Assembly (NCBI GenBank): GCA_012838865.1
Contig: DUOK01000132.1
Span: 1 to 43,923 of the forward strand
Length of the DNA stretch: 43,923 bases
Reading direction: 5' to 3'
Origin: Bacteroidales bacterium
Lineage (GTDB): Bacteria > Bacteroidota > Bacteroidia > Bacteroidales > Marinilabiliaceae
The notes beneath the pieces were generated by a model that saw nothing but the letters and a program-made list of their open reading frames with translations, did no database searches and had not been told where the DNA came from. The translations under genes and the position numbers were made by a program. Shown in pieces: positions 25,598-34,207 of the stretch; the first letter of the stretch is position 1, and each line of letters begins with the position of its first letter.

Positions 25598-26150
25598 AGC
25601 GCTCGCTCCACCACGAATTGCTTAAGGCTGTAATGGTCACCCCCTGCGAGGAGGAGGCATGTAGAAATTGGTCGTTACCCAGGTAGATGCCCGAATGGGT
25701 GATGAACTTGCTGGTGTTGTAGGAGCGGATGAAAAATACCAGGTCGCCGCGCCTCAGCTGCTTTCGGTCACTTATTATGGTGCCATAGCGGGCTTGTTCC
25801 TCCGAACTGTGCGGAAAATCAATGCCGTGCGTTTTAAAACTGGTGTGTAAAAGACCCGAACAGTCCATGCAACGACGCGTGGTTCCACCCATGCAATGTG
25901 GCACGCCCAGGTAACTGTGGGCAGTATTTATTAAGGCCTCCGCATTTAAGGTGCCGGTAGCCAGGGGCTGCCCGGCGCCCTGCTCCAAAAAACGCTCCAG
26001 TTGGCTGAGATCTCTTCGTTGCGCAACATGTTCCCACGTATGGGAGCCGTAGGCACGGGGAGCGCAGCTCTCAGAGGCAAGGAGCATCAGTGCCAGAAAG
26101 ACTGTTTTCAATAGTTGGAGCTTAAAAGAAGTCGTTTCCATCAGGGGCAA
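25572..26150 (-). CDS. NlpC/P60 family cell-wall endopeptidase, lipoprotein-like
   Basis: This 192-residue protein has a hydrophobic signal (about 10-28) ending ASESCAP, a loose lipobox with C29. The NlpC/P60 domain has the catalytic triad C97 (MDCSGL), H152 (THSGIYLG) and H164 (FLHASSS), with RRGDLVFF before it. The family cleaves the gamma-D-Glu-diaminopimelate bond of peptidoglycan stem peptides. It starts 28 bases after tssF on the same strand, so it appears part of the T6SS baseplate unit. There it might open the wall for machine assembly, as other T6SS-linked wall hydrolases do. It could instead be a housekeeping gene. M4 is an alternative start. Confidence 0.88.
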   Translation of the reverse strand: MPLMETTSFKLQLLKTVFLALMLLASESCAPRAYGSHTWEHVAQRRDLSQLERFLEQGAGQPLATGTLNAEALINTAHSYLGVPHCMGGTTRRCMDCSGLLHTSFKTHGIDFPHSSEEQARYGTIISDRKQLRRGDLVFFIRSYNTSKFITHSGIYLGNDQFLHASSSQGVTITALSNSWWSERFIFGTRLL

Positions 26151-26178
26151 GATAGAAAAGTTTCTTGTTTGTGGCTAC

Positions 26179-28017
26179 TTACGCTGCTACAAATAATCGA
26201 AAATTGAAATCTTCCGGCGCTTTGGCTTTTAAGCTGGTGAGCAAGTTGTAGCTCAGTTCTTCCGCTTCATGGTCGGGAAGAGCTTGTTTTAATTTGAGGT
26301 GTACGTCAATGGTTTTCACCAGGCCTTCGCCCGGGTTTTGGCCCACCGAATAACCATTTTTGATGTTTACCTGGTCGATGAGGTGCCCGTATTGTGCCAT
26401 GCAAAAGGAAGTAATGTCCTCTACAGAGTATATGGCTCCCCGTGATATCAGAATGTTTCTGAACCGTCGTTTCTTTTCTTCCATACTTGGGGCATCTTTT
26501 CCTCCACGTGTTGCCGAAAGAAACTGTACGGTGGTTGGCAGAATTTCGGCCTCTCCGTTGTAACTCAGCGGCTCCGAAGCACTAAGTCCGTTGGCCAGGG
26601 GCCCGTTGGTTAACCAGTAGGTGGCTTCCACATACAAGGCCTCTTTTTCGTTGTGGTCGATGATTAAGTAGGAGGGCAAATCTTCGCGGTCTCCTTTTAA
26701 GTTAATTTTGTGTTCGAGGTGGTTGATGTGTTTCAACATGGCCGCTGTGTTTTCGTCCAGTGTGTCACGCTCTACATTGGTAAAGGCCACACTTTCGTCG
26801 CGCATCAAATCCAGCAAGCGGGTTAGGAAAAGGCGTGCGTCGGCATGGCTGAATCGTTCCGTGCCTCCTCTTCGCAGGGCGTAGGTTCCATTTACCGAAG
26901 GATGGAAGCCGCCGGCTTTATCCTCCAGGTAGATTTTTCCTTTTTCGTCGCTGACCCGGTCCACCGTTAAAAGGGCTTCGTTTCCGGCTTTTGCGAGCGG
27001 AATAATGCTGTTGATGGTGTCGACCCGTCGGTCGGTCTTTTGAACGTACTTGTTGGCTGCCGGAACGGCATTGCAGCTGATGAAGGTTTCCTGAATAACC
27101 TGGTTGTTGATGTGGGGAGGGAAGAGGATTTTTATCCACAATAAGGGTTTGCTCATGCTGTTTTTTAAGCCCTTGTCAAACAACTCTTCCAGTTCTTCAG
27201 GCAAGAGTGTTTTGTCGCCTGGTTTTATGGGACGGTTTTCTGCCACCGTCAGGTAGCGGTTATTATAGTGGGCCAGGATCTCTTTTTGGAGACCTTCAAT
27301 AAGGTCGTAATGCTGTAAAAAGCTTTTATCCCCTTCTTTGTCTTCTGTGTGGAGCAAGGGTAAGCCGGGCTGCATGGTCAGAGGGGATTGATTGATGCTC
27401 CACCGGGTATGTGCCAGTAATTGAAAATATCGCTCTTTGTTCTCCAGGTAAGGGAAGTCGAAGTAGAAGGAAACCTTGTTTAAATTGTCAATGGCCGCGT
27501 CGGTGTCCAGACCCACCCAAAGACAATGATTGAATAAGGGCGAGCGTTGGGGCAGTCTCAATATCTTGTCCTTCATGTTTTTGCTGTTGATTTGATAAAC
27601 CTCCCCGTCGGCAATGAGCGTATCTGCCCGTAGGTTGTGTAAAAGACGGGGCGTTACCGGAGAGAACACCATGCGCTTCAGATGGTGCTTCTTCATAAGG
27701 GCCGGATTCTTATAATGGAATTCATCGGTGGTTGGCAAAATCAGTTGTGGCTCATAGGGCTGGGCATGAATGATGCCGTGTGCCGGCATGGCCGTTGAAA
27801 ATACTGTAGGGGTCAATTGTAAAGCCAGCTTGTTGAGCAAACGCTCTTCCATATCTTGCATCTCACCCGACAGGGAGAAAACCTCGCTTGCCAGTGCTTC
27901 AATCATGAGTCGCACAATGGGATCCAGGTTATCTACATCTCTTATGTCCCAAAGGGCTGCAGCCCTTTTGAACATTCTGTTTTTAATGTTTTCCTTGCTG
28001 TAACTGAACGGATTCAT
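26179..28017 (-). CDS. tssF: T6SS baseplate subunit TssF
   Basis: This 612-residue baseplate wedge protein is of Bacteroidota subtype iii. It begins NPFSYSKENIKNRMFKRAAALWDI; then LDPIVRLMIEALASEVFSLS and EERLLNKLALQLTP give the TssF N-terminal pattern (multiple helices, then the LTPTVFSTAMPAHGIIHAQP strand region). No signal or membrane segment is present. The ATG at 28017 is chosen because the upstream 29 codons overlap the tssE region and look non-homologous. TssF joins TssE, G and K to form the wedge on which sheath and tube polymerise. It follows tssE with a gap of 38 bases. Confidence 0.9.
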   Translation of the reverse strand: MNPFSYSKENIKNRMFKRAAALWDIRDVDNLDPIVRLMIEALASEVFSLSGEMQDMEERLLNKLALQLTPTVFSTAMPAHGIIHAQPYEPQLILPTTDEFHYKNPALMKKHHLKRMVFSPVTPRLLHNLRADTLIADGEVYQINSKNMKDKILRLPQRSPLFNHCLWVGLDTDAAIDNLNKVSFYFDFPYLENKERYFQLLAHTRWSINQSPLTMQPGLPLLHTEDKEGDKSFLQHYDLIEGLQKEILAHYNNRYLTVAENRPIKPGDKTLLPEELEELFDKGLKNSMSKPLLWIKILFPPHINNQVIQETFISCNAVPAANKYVQKTDRRVDTINSIIPLAKAGNEALLTVDRVSDEKGKIYLEDKAGGFHPSVNGTYALRRGGTERFSHADARLFLTRLLDLMRDESVAFTNVERDTLDENTAAMLKHINHLEHKINLKGDREDLPSYLIIDHNEKEALYVEATYWLTNGPLANGLSASEPLSYNGEAEILPTTVQFLSATRGGKDAPSMEEKKRRFRNILISRGAIYSVEDITSFCMAQYGHLIDQVNIKNGYSVGQNPGEGLVKTIDVHLKLKQALPDHEAEELSYNLLTSLKAKAPEDFNFRLFVAA

Positions 28018-28055
28018 AATGTTGGGTTTATTAGGGTGTGTTTTAGTTGCTTTGC

Positions 28056-28499
28056 TTATTCGGTGGCCAGGGGACCCATATAAAGGGTATAACGGAAACC
28101 ACATCTTTGGCCATTTTCGCGCAGGTAACCAAGTATGATGACCTCTACTTTTTTTCGTACAGAGCTTGTTTTAAATAAGGCATCTTCCCATTGAATGTCT
28201 TTCATCAGGATTTTAATTTCTACTTCAGTAATTCTTTTCTCAAAATGAACAACCGCCTCTTTGATGTAAGTGCTGAAGGTCTCTTCCCATTGACTCTTGG
28301 AGAGGACACGTTCAAAATCCATGTCCCAGATTTTACAGCCGTATTCGGCATCGAAAGCGTGCTCTCCGGGACAGGTTGTCAGTAATATTTCGAGGTGTTG
28401 ATCAATACTTTCCATTAAAGAACAATGGGCCAGTTGGTGATTGCCGTCTTCAAAAAGAGATTTGAAATGCAATGGTGCCTGATAATGGTTTTGGGTCAT
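28056..28499 (-). CDS. tssE: T6SS baseplate subunit TssE (gp25-like)
   Basis: This 147-residue protein carries the gp25/TssE core: SIDQHLEILLTTCPGEHAFDAEYGCKIWDMDFE (around 30-62) matches the phage gp25 pattern of an initial helix, the LLxTxPGE turn and the YGCxxWD segment. The C-terminal half forms the EARI-containing beta region, with EVEIKILMKDIQWED here. TssE links the baseplate to the first sheath layer. It leads the minus-strand unit that also encodes TssF and the NlpC/P60 protein, divergent from tssD. Confidence 0.88.
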   Translation of the reverse strand: MTQNHYQAPLHFKSLFEDGNHQLAHCSLMESIDQHLEILLTTCPGEHAFDAEYGCKIWDMDFERVLSKSQWEETFSTYIKEAVVHFEKRITEVEIKILMKDIQWEDALFKTSSVRKKVEVIILGYLRENGQRCGFRYTLYMGPLATE

Positions 28500-28618
28500 T
28501 TTGGGTCAGTTTGAATGAGGTCAGAGGGTGGGAATTGATTGAGTTTCGATGTTGTAATTAACAAAATATAGATTTTTATTCATGTGTTTATTCCTTGTGT
28601 TGTGAAAAAATATTTCAA

Positions 28619-28626
28619 CAAAGTTA
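28619..28626 (-). promoter_or_regulatory. -7 element for the tssE-tssF-nlpC unit
   Basis: On the minus strand the bases read TAACTTTG, an exact TAnnTTTG, about 120 bases before the tssE start. A clear -33 box was not found. The AT-rich 290-base region between tssE and tssD holds both divergent start signals and no gene. Confidence 0.5.
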
Positions 28627-28659
28627 AATAAAACTTTTCTTTTTTGTTTTATTTATCCC

Positions 28660-28667
28660 TAATTTTG
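28660..28667 (+). promoter_or_regulatory. -7 element for tssD
   Basis: TAATTTTG is an exact TAnnTTTG, about 120 bases before the tssD ATG. It faces away from the tssE element 34 bases to the left. The -33 box is weak. The long leader contains a CCCCCCCGGGG run near 28689. Confidence 0.5.
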
Positions 28668-28788
28668 TTGACGATAATTCTCTCCAACCCCCCCGGGGTG
28701 TTTTAAGAGAAGCTGTTTTTTTGGGTATGATCAGGCCTGAACGATACCTTGAATTATTCTTAATGTTTAATTTTTAAATTGAAATCTT

Positions 28789-29178
28789 ATGGCTTTTAGG
28801 GCATCATTGCAATTGGCCGGCAAAGAGTACGATGTACTCGATTGCGATTACAAACTGGAGCGGGACGTTGACAGTAAAGGGCGTCCTGCATCTAATGTTT
28901 ACGGTGGAAAAATCCGCGTACAGGTAGAATCAACTGAAGACACTGCTATTTTGGAGCAGATGGTTAATCAGTTCAAGCCTATTTCAGGCAGCATTGTCTT
29001 TAAGAAAGGCGATGAAGAGGCTAAAATGAAGGAATTGCTTTGGGAGAACGGTTACATCGTTTCTTTTGAAGAGTCCATTGATGTTGTTGGATCACGTCCG
29101 ATGACAACTTCCTTTACTGTTTCGGCCCAGGTGCTTAAGATGGGCGGTGCCCAGTTTGAGCAAAACTGGCCTAAGTAA
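28789..29178 (+). CDS. tssD: T6SS tube protein TssD (Hcp), subtype iii
   Basis: This 129-residue inner-tube subunit forms hexameric rings that are expelled on firing. FRASLQLAGKEYDVLDCDYKLERDVDSKGRPASNVYGGKI is the Bacteroidota Hcp beginning, and the end, TTSFTVSAQVLKMGGAQFEQNWPK, is also typical of the group. There is no signal peptide. Its position alone at the head of the plus-strand set, with a long leader and a 340-base gap before tssB, suits very high expression separate from the sheath genes. Confidence 0.93.
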   Translation: MAFRASLQLAGKEYDVLDCDYKLERDVDSKGRPASNVYGGKIRVQVESTEDTAILEQMVNQFKPISGSIVFKKGDEEAKMKELLWENGYIVSFEESIDVVGSRPMTTSFTVSAQVLKMGGAQFEQNWPK

Positions 29179-29265
29179 ACCCTTGCTTTTGAAAAACCTG
29201 TCCGTGTCTTTATGTAGACCGGCAGAAGCAACGACAGTATTTCGCTGTTGAGTTTTTTAACAGAA

Positions 29266-29460
29266 GAGGCTGTCTCAATTTTTTATGGTACCCCTGTTAT
29301 CAGACGGTACAGAATACTGAACCTTAATCCTACAACCCTGATTCATCCCTGGTTTTCCTCCAAAAAAACGAGGGGGTGTTAAAAGCTTTCCATAGCTGTT
29401 GGGTTCAAGATGGTGTTTTGGTGTTACTCCCCTTAAGGTATAAACTGTTGAGGCGGCCTC
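29266..29460. mobile_element. Possible MITE or insertion-sequence remnant between tssD and tssB
   Basis: The segment starts GAGGCTGTCTCAA and ends TTGAGGCGGCCTC, which are inverted repeats matching at 11 of 13 bases. A further aligned TTTAT lies at bases 17-21 of each end. GAGGCTGTCTCAA-type ends resemble those I know from Bacteroidota insertion sequences. The interior (about 150 bases) has no protein-like frame, and no clear target duplication was seen. It fills most of the 337-base gap between tssD and tssB. A chance repeat or a transcription attenuator is possible. Confidence 0.4.
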
Positions 29461-29515
29461 ATTTTCTTAACCCCGGTTGTGTGTGGTTTGCTGCATGCAA
29501 CTCAAAACCAATGTT

Positions 29516-29965
29516 ATGGGTATTTTAGATTATGAAATTGGAGGCAATGAAATTAAAGTAGATGCCTCTGAGGGAATTGCCGATATCCCTGAAAATCGGA
29601 CACTACTAATTGAAAAGCTTACCGCTGATGACCCCGTTAATCCTGAGGTCGTTCAAAATCTCTCAACGATTGAAGAAGTTTTTGCTCATTTTAAGCCCAA
29701 TGTAGATGTGGAGTTTGAAGATGAGGAAGGACAAAGTGTCAAAGAAAACTTTAAGTTTCAGAACGTAGGTGATTTCAGTGTTAAAAACATGACGGAGCAA
29801 AGTGATTTTCTGAAATCGCTCAACCGTCAAAAGGAGTTTTACGATTCCCTCATCAAGCAACTTCGCACCAATAAGGTTTTGCAAAAGGCGCTAGAGGATC
29901 CAGCTTCTAAGAAGGCGTTTATCCAGGCTTTGACCGAGCTTCGAAAAGAACTGGATGTGGATTAG
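29516..29965 (+). CDS. tssB: T6SS contractile sheath small subunit TssB
   Basis: This 149-residue protein pairs with TssC to build the contractile sheath. The conserved part is VDVEFEDEEG followed by KENFKFQNVGDFSVKNM (around 70-100), corresponding to the TssB strand-loop-strand that precedes the C-terminal helices. The C-terminal part (about 105-149) is helical and charged. ATG at 29516 fits the family start (MGILDYEIGG); the frame's upstream 13 codons are rich in Cys and unlikely to be translated. tssC follows after 168 bases. Confidence 0.88.
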   Translation: MGILDYEIGGNEIKVDASEGIADIPENRTLLIEKLTADDPVNPEVVQNLSTIEEVFAHFKPNVDVEFEDEEGQSVKENFKFQNVGDFSVKNMTEQSDFLKSLNRQKEFYDSLIKQLRTNKVLQKALEDPASKKAFIQALTELRKELDVD

Positions 29966-30133
29966 ATGTGCATTAGATATCTCTTTACCATATTCATTAT
30001 TTGATTAAATAGCCCTTTAGGCAGATCGTGATTTGGGCGTTTATCAAAATTGTTTAACTGTAAAGCCGATTTTCTTGCAGTCTATTAAACAAAGTTGTTT
30101 TAATGTAATATACAAATACTAAGATTACCAGTT

Positions 30134-31516
30134 ATGGCAAGTGAAAAAATTCAACAAGCGAAAATACAGGATTCACAAGATGTGCTGGTGGCGGATGCGG
30201 TAAAACCCAGCCAGGAGGTGCTGACCTCTGCCCTCCATGAATTGTCACGTTTTGGCGGATTTAACTTTTTGGAGTCCTCGGTGGATGGCATTCAAAATTT
30301 GAATCCAGAAAGAAAAGCCCGGAAAAAGATTTTCCTAACCGATGAGCAAAAAGCGGCCGAACGCAGTGCCCTTCGGAGTAAAATTGATTTGTGGATCGAT
30401 TTGCTGAGCAACAACGAATCTACCACCGACATGCTGGAAGTGTGTAAAACCAAGGGCGTGAGCGTTGCCGATAAGTTGCAGGAGAACCAATTGCAGGCAG
30501 TTAATGCCGTGCGTTCTCTGGAGCAGTCATACAGGGCTGTGATGCTCTTCTATAAAAACACAGAACTTGAAAAAGTAAGCAATATAACTTTGGTCAATGC
30601 TTCTATGGAGCAGCTGACCGATTTGGACAATTCCCGTTTTATCGACCATGTAGCTGCTGAGTTGAAGCAAAACTTCGATAAGCTGGACTTAAGGATGAAT
30701 TATTCTCTTCTGGTGCTGCCCGGCTATTTGGGGTCGAACAAGGTGGTTGAAAAATGGTCTAAAATTGCCCACGACAATAAAGTGATGCTCTTCACCGATT
30801 TTGCCGATTTGGACAAACCCGATGATGTTGTGGAAATGTTTTTCCTCTCCAATCTGGCAGGTGGCGATACCTTTAAAAGCAACACGACCATGAGTTGTAA
30901 CTGGTTGGTTGGTCGCGGTGCCTACAAAGAACTGGGCGAAGAGGATGATTTGCACGTTTCCCCCTCGGCAGCCCTTGCCGGAAAAGTTCACAAAACACTT
31001 ATGTCGCAGGTTACTGCCGGTAAAAAGTTTGGCGGTATTAACGAAGTGGACGGCGTTGTTTTCCAATTGAAGAAAAGTGAGATTTCTCAATTGGAGAAAA
31101 TGGGGCTGATTCCTATGGTTAATGAATACGGAAAGGTTATGGCTTTTTCGGCCAAGACTTTGTTCAATGGCGACAACCTGGGCCTGCAAACCTACTCGGT
31201 GGTGCGTGTGTTTGACTACATTACCAAGGTATTGTTCGACTTTCTTAACCGTCGTTCTTTTGAAAACTGGAGCAGCAAAACCGAACGAGATTTGCGCTCG
31301 CAAATTGTCAAGTTTCTGGATGGGGTACAAGGTCCCGACCGACTCATTGAGAAGTTTCGCATCCAACGTTTTGAACAGGATCCGAATCAGAAAGACCGAA
31401 TCTTTTTGGACATTCATCTTACGCCCTATTTCCCGGCCAAGAGTTTTGTAATTAAACTGGACGGTATTAAAGGTGACGATGGCGCCAGCTGGAACAGCGA
31501 GTACGAACAGGGTTGA
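30134..31516 (+). CDS. tssC: T6SS contractile sheath large subunit TssC
   Basis: This 460-residue subunit is the main sheath component. Family features are the region SKIDLWIDLLSNNEST, LRSLEQSYRAVMLFYKNTE-like helices (here VRSLEQSYRAVMLFY) and the long C-terminal domain ending LDIHLTPYFPAKSFVIKLDG, as in Bacteroidota TssC. An N-terminal extension of about 50 residues precedes the core, as in other sheath large subunits that weave with neighbours. The preceding 168-base gap has no gene and no clear promoter. A large hairpin follows the stop. Confidence 0.92.
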   Translation: MASEKIQQAKIQDSQDVLVADAVKPSQEVLTSALHELSRFGGFNFLESSVDGIQNLNPERKARKKIFLTDEQKAAERSALRSKIDLWIDLLSNNESTTDMLEVCKTKGVSVADKLQENQLQAVNAVRSLEQSYRAVMLFYKNTELEKVSNITLVNASMEQLTDLDNSRFIDHVAAELKQNFDKLDLRMNYSLLVLPGYLGSNKVVEKWSKIAHDNKVMLFTDFADLDKPDDVVEMFFLSNLAGGDTFKSNTTMSCNWLVGRGAYKELGEEDDLHVSPSAALAGKVHKTLMSQVTAGKKFGGINEVDGVVFQLKKSEISQLEKMGLIPMVNEYGKVMAFSAKTLFNGDNLGLQTYSVVRVFDYITKVLFDFLNRRSFENWSSKTERDLRSQIVKFLDGVQGPDRLIEKFRIQRFEQDPNQKDRIFLDIHLTPYFPAKSFVIKLDGIKGDDGASWNSEYEQG

Positions 31517-31542
31517 TGCCGCGTGTCTGAATAATTCTTTTC

Positions 31543-31585
31543 AATAGCTGATGCCTCTGTTTGAACAGGTGAGGTGTCGGCTATT
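31543..31585 (+). other. Long RNA hairpin between tssC and tssH
   Basis: AATAGCTGATGCCTC and GAGGTGTCGGCTATT pair over 15 positions with three G-U pairs, and CTGTT/AACAG continues the stem inside. No T-run follows, so it is not a standard terminator. It may protect or process the tssC end of the message and lower downstream tssH expression. Confidence 0.6.
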
Positions 31586-31617
31586 GGAGCTTTGTTTCAG
31601 TTTAAAACTACAGGATA

Positions 31618-34128
31618 ATGGATTTTTTAAATCTGAATGAATCGGTTAAAACAAGTATTCGCATTGCTCAGGGGCTCGCCCGTGATTTGGGGAATGGTTG
31701 TTATACCTCAGCACATTTGTTAAAGGCCTTACTGCATAAGGAAATCGGATTGACCGGTTTTTTGCAGAGCATGGATAAGGATGTGGCCTATATGGAAGAA
31801 TGGGCCGATGTACGCATTGACGATTTGCCCAAATCTGGCCTTCACGGCGAGATGGTGGCCGCACCTGAAATCGCTGGTGTTTTTGAGGAGGCGGACAATG
31901 TGCGCATTAAGTTGGGCTTACTCGAAGTAAATCCCATTTGTGTTTTAACAGCTTTGGTAAAGCCTGGGATTGGTTTTGATGTGGGGCATTTGAAGAGTTT
32001 TCCCGTTCGGGAAAATGAAATCCTTGATCTGTACCTTTCCGGTGGGGCCACTAAGGGGGCTCCCGGATTTCCCGGGATGGATGCCGATGATGGTGCTGCA
32101 GGCATGCCCGCTTCTTCGTTGATGAAATATTGCATCGACAAAACGGCACTGGCTCGTGAAAGCAGCAGTTCATCCATCGTTGGAAGAGAAGGAGAGCATC
32201 GTATGATGGTTGAGATTCTCGGTCGCCACAGTCGCCCCAACGTCTTAATTACCGGCGATCCCGGTGTTGGGAAAACGGCACTGGTCGACGGTCTGGCCTG
32301 GGATATTGTCAATAAGAAGGTGCCGTCCTTTCTGGAAGATGTGGTCTTGTATGAGTTGGACAATGGGGCCCTGGTGGCGGGAGCGACCTATAAAGGAGAG
32401 ATTGAAGACCGTCTGAAGGGCATCATTAAGGACCTGAGAAAACTGCATCGTGCCATCTTGTTTATCGACGATATTCACACTTTGCTCGATCCCAAATCAG
32501 GCAACAGTGGCGCCGGCAGCATCCTAAAGCCGGAACTCTCACGGGGCGATTTGACGGTAATTGGTGCCACTTCGGTGGATGAATACCGCAAGATTATTGA
32601 ACCCGATCAGGCTTTTGGCCGGCGTTTTGAGGTGCTGATGCTCCAGGAGCCCGCAGAAAAAGTGGCCGTGGAGATGCTGCAGACTGTTTCGGCCCGCTAT
32701 GCCGATTACCATCGTTTAAAGGTGGCCCCGGAGGCCTTGAAAGAATGTGTGCGTTTGTCGAAGCGCTACATAAAAGACCGGAAATTGCCCGATGCCGCAA
32801 TTGATTTGCTGGACCGAAGTATGTCGGCCGTGAAGATGATGAATGAGACCTCTAAAGGCGACTTACAGGAATTTCAGGCCGCTTTGGCGGAGGTGGAGGG
32901 CGCCTTTGAACGCAGCGAAGAGGAACGCGTTGCGGATTTGCGTCAGCTGTACCTGGCCATGCAGAGTCGTTTAAGTCCCGTTTTGTTGGGGATGTTGACT
33001 CAGGAGACCGATGCGGAGACCTTGAACAGTGTGGAGGACTGGCTGCCGTTTTTGGGAGCGGTTATAGAAGAATTGCAGGCCTTTTGTAAGGAGGCACACA
33101 CCGAATTGCAGGCTCAGGAAATTGCGGCGGTGGTTGCCAATAAAACCGGCATTCCCATTGGAAAGATTCAGTCGGGCGAGCGGGAGCGTTTGTTGAAAAT
33201 GGAGGATTTGTTGCGCAAAAGGGTAGTGGGGCAGGATGCCGCTTTGAAATCTCTTGTAGATGCCATCCTTGAATCGCGCAGTGGTATGAATAAGCCGGGT
33301 CAGCCCATTGGTTCCTTCTTTTTACTGGGCCCGACAGGTACTGGTAAGACTGAGCTGGCCAAGGCTTTGGCCGAGGCCTTGTTCAACGATGAAAAGGCGA
33401 TGATTCGTTTTGATATGTCGGAGTTTAAGGAAGAACATTCTGCCGCTTTGCTTTATGGGGCCCCTCCCGGCTATGTGGGCTACGAAGAAGGTGGCATGTT
33501 GGTCAATAAAATACGTCAGCAACCTTATGCCGTTGTGCTTTTTGATGAAATAGAGAAGGCACACGCTTCGGTGTACGACATCTTTTTGCAGGTGATGGAT
33601 GAGGGAAAGTTGCACGACCGTTTGGGCAAGGAGGGCGATTTTTCCAATGCCATTGTTCTGTTTACTTCTAATGTGGGCAGCCAGTGGTTGCTTGAACAGC
33701 GCGAGGCCGGAAAACAAGCCAGCGTCACCGAAATGATGGACGTGATGGGGACCCATTTCAGACCCGAGTTTTTGGCGCGACTTTCAGAGATTGTTCCTTT
33801 CTATCCGATTACCGAAGAGGTTCTGTTGAAAATCTTTGACATTCAAATGAAAGATGTTCATGCACTACTCGAGAAACAGGGGATCACTCTTGTGGTAACG
33901 GAAGACGCCAGAAAGATGCTGGCATTTAAAGGTTTTACACCTCGATATGGTGCCCGACAAGTATCCGGTATCATTCGGAACTATATACGCAGACCACTGT
34001 CCCGTTTCCTTATCAGCGGGCAGTTAAGCAAGGGCAGTACGATGGTCGCTGATTTGGATGAGGACGGTACGCTGCGCTGGAAGCAGCAAGAGCCGGAACT
34101 TGCTGTGGTTTCCGGTCTTTCTTTATAG
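31618..34128 (+). CDS. tssH: T6SS sheath-recycling ATPase TssH (ClpV)
   Basis: This 836-residue AAA+ unfoldase takes apart contracted TssBC sheaths. An N-terminal Clp N domain (about 1-140) is followed by the first ATPase, with Walker A GDPGVGKT at 213-220. A middle domain (about 400-500) precedes the second ATPase with Walker A GPTGTGKT at 571-578. FDEIEKAH and the arginine-finger region ARLSEIVPF follow, and the Clp C-terminal GFTPRYGARQVSGIIRNYI is present. It lies last in the plus-strand set and is shorter in the middle domain than ClpB, consistent with ClpV rather than the disaggregase. Confidence 0.93.
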   Translation: MDFLNLNESVKTSIRIAQGLARDLGNGCYTSAHLLKALLHKEIGLTGFLQSMDKDVAYMEEWADVRIDDLPKSGLHGEMVAAPEIAGVFEEADNVRIKLGLLEVNPICVLTALVKPGIGFDVGHLKSFPVRENEILDLYLSGGATKGAPGFPGMDADDGAAGMPASSLMKYCIDKTALARESSSSSIVGREGEHRMMVEILGRHSRPNVLITGDPGVGKTALVDGLAWDIVNKKVPSFLEDVVLYELDNGALVAGATYKGEIEDRLKGIIKDLRKLHRAILFIDDIHTLLDPKSGNSGAGSILKPELSRGDLTVIGATSVDEYRKIIEPDQAFGRRFEVLMLQEPAEKVAVEMLQTVSARYADYHRLKVAPEALKECVRLSKRYIKDRKLPDAAIDLLDRSMSAVKMMNETSKGDLQEFQAALAEVEGAFERSEEERVADLRQLYLAMQSRLSPVLLGMLTQETDAETLNSVEDWLPFLGAVIEELQAFCKEAHTELQAQEIAAVVANKTGIPIGKIQSGERERLLKMEDLLRKRVVGQDAALKSLVDAILESRSGMNKPGQPIGSFFLLGPTGTGKTELAKALAEALFNDEKAMIRFDMSEFKEEHSAALLYGAPPGYVGYEEGGMLVNKIRQQPYAVVLFDEIEKAHASVYDIFLQVMDEGKLHDRLGKEGDFSNAIVLFTSNVGSQWLLEQREAGKQASVTEMMDVMGTHFRPEFLARLSEIVPFYPITEEVLLKIFDIQMKDVHALLEKQGITLVVTEDARKMLAFKGFTPRYGARQVSGIIRNYIRRPLSRFLISGQLSKGSTMVADLDEDGTLRWKQQEPELAVVSGLSL

Positions 34129-34153
34129 CAGCAACAGCCTTCCAATGAAAAAA

Positions 34154-34187
34154 GGAGTCGGTCCCCGCAGGGCCGACTCCATTTTTT
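34154..34187. terminator. Bidirectional terminator between tssH and tssR
   Basis: GGAGTCGG (34154-34161) pairs with CCGACTCC (34173-34180), extended inward by TCC/GGG. It is flanked by an A-run on the left and TTTTTT on the right, serving both convergent operons. Confidence 0.88.
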
Positions 34188-34207
34188 GCATCGCTCGATG
34201 CCTTTGT

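Noticed and set aside
25146-25625. 159-codon frame over the photolyase remnant
   Set aside because: It is a different frame from both photolyase pieces. The family residues lie in the frame of 25130.
29220-29290. Terminator after tssD from TTGAG and CTCAA arms followed by T-run
   Set aside because: The arms are only five bases with a 20-base loop. The sequence is better explained as one end of the inverted-repeat segment.
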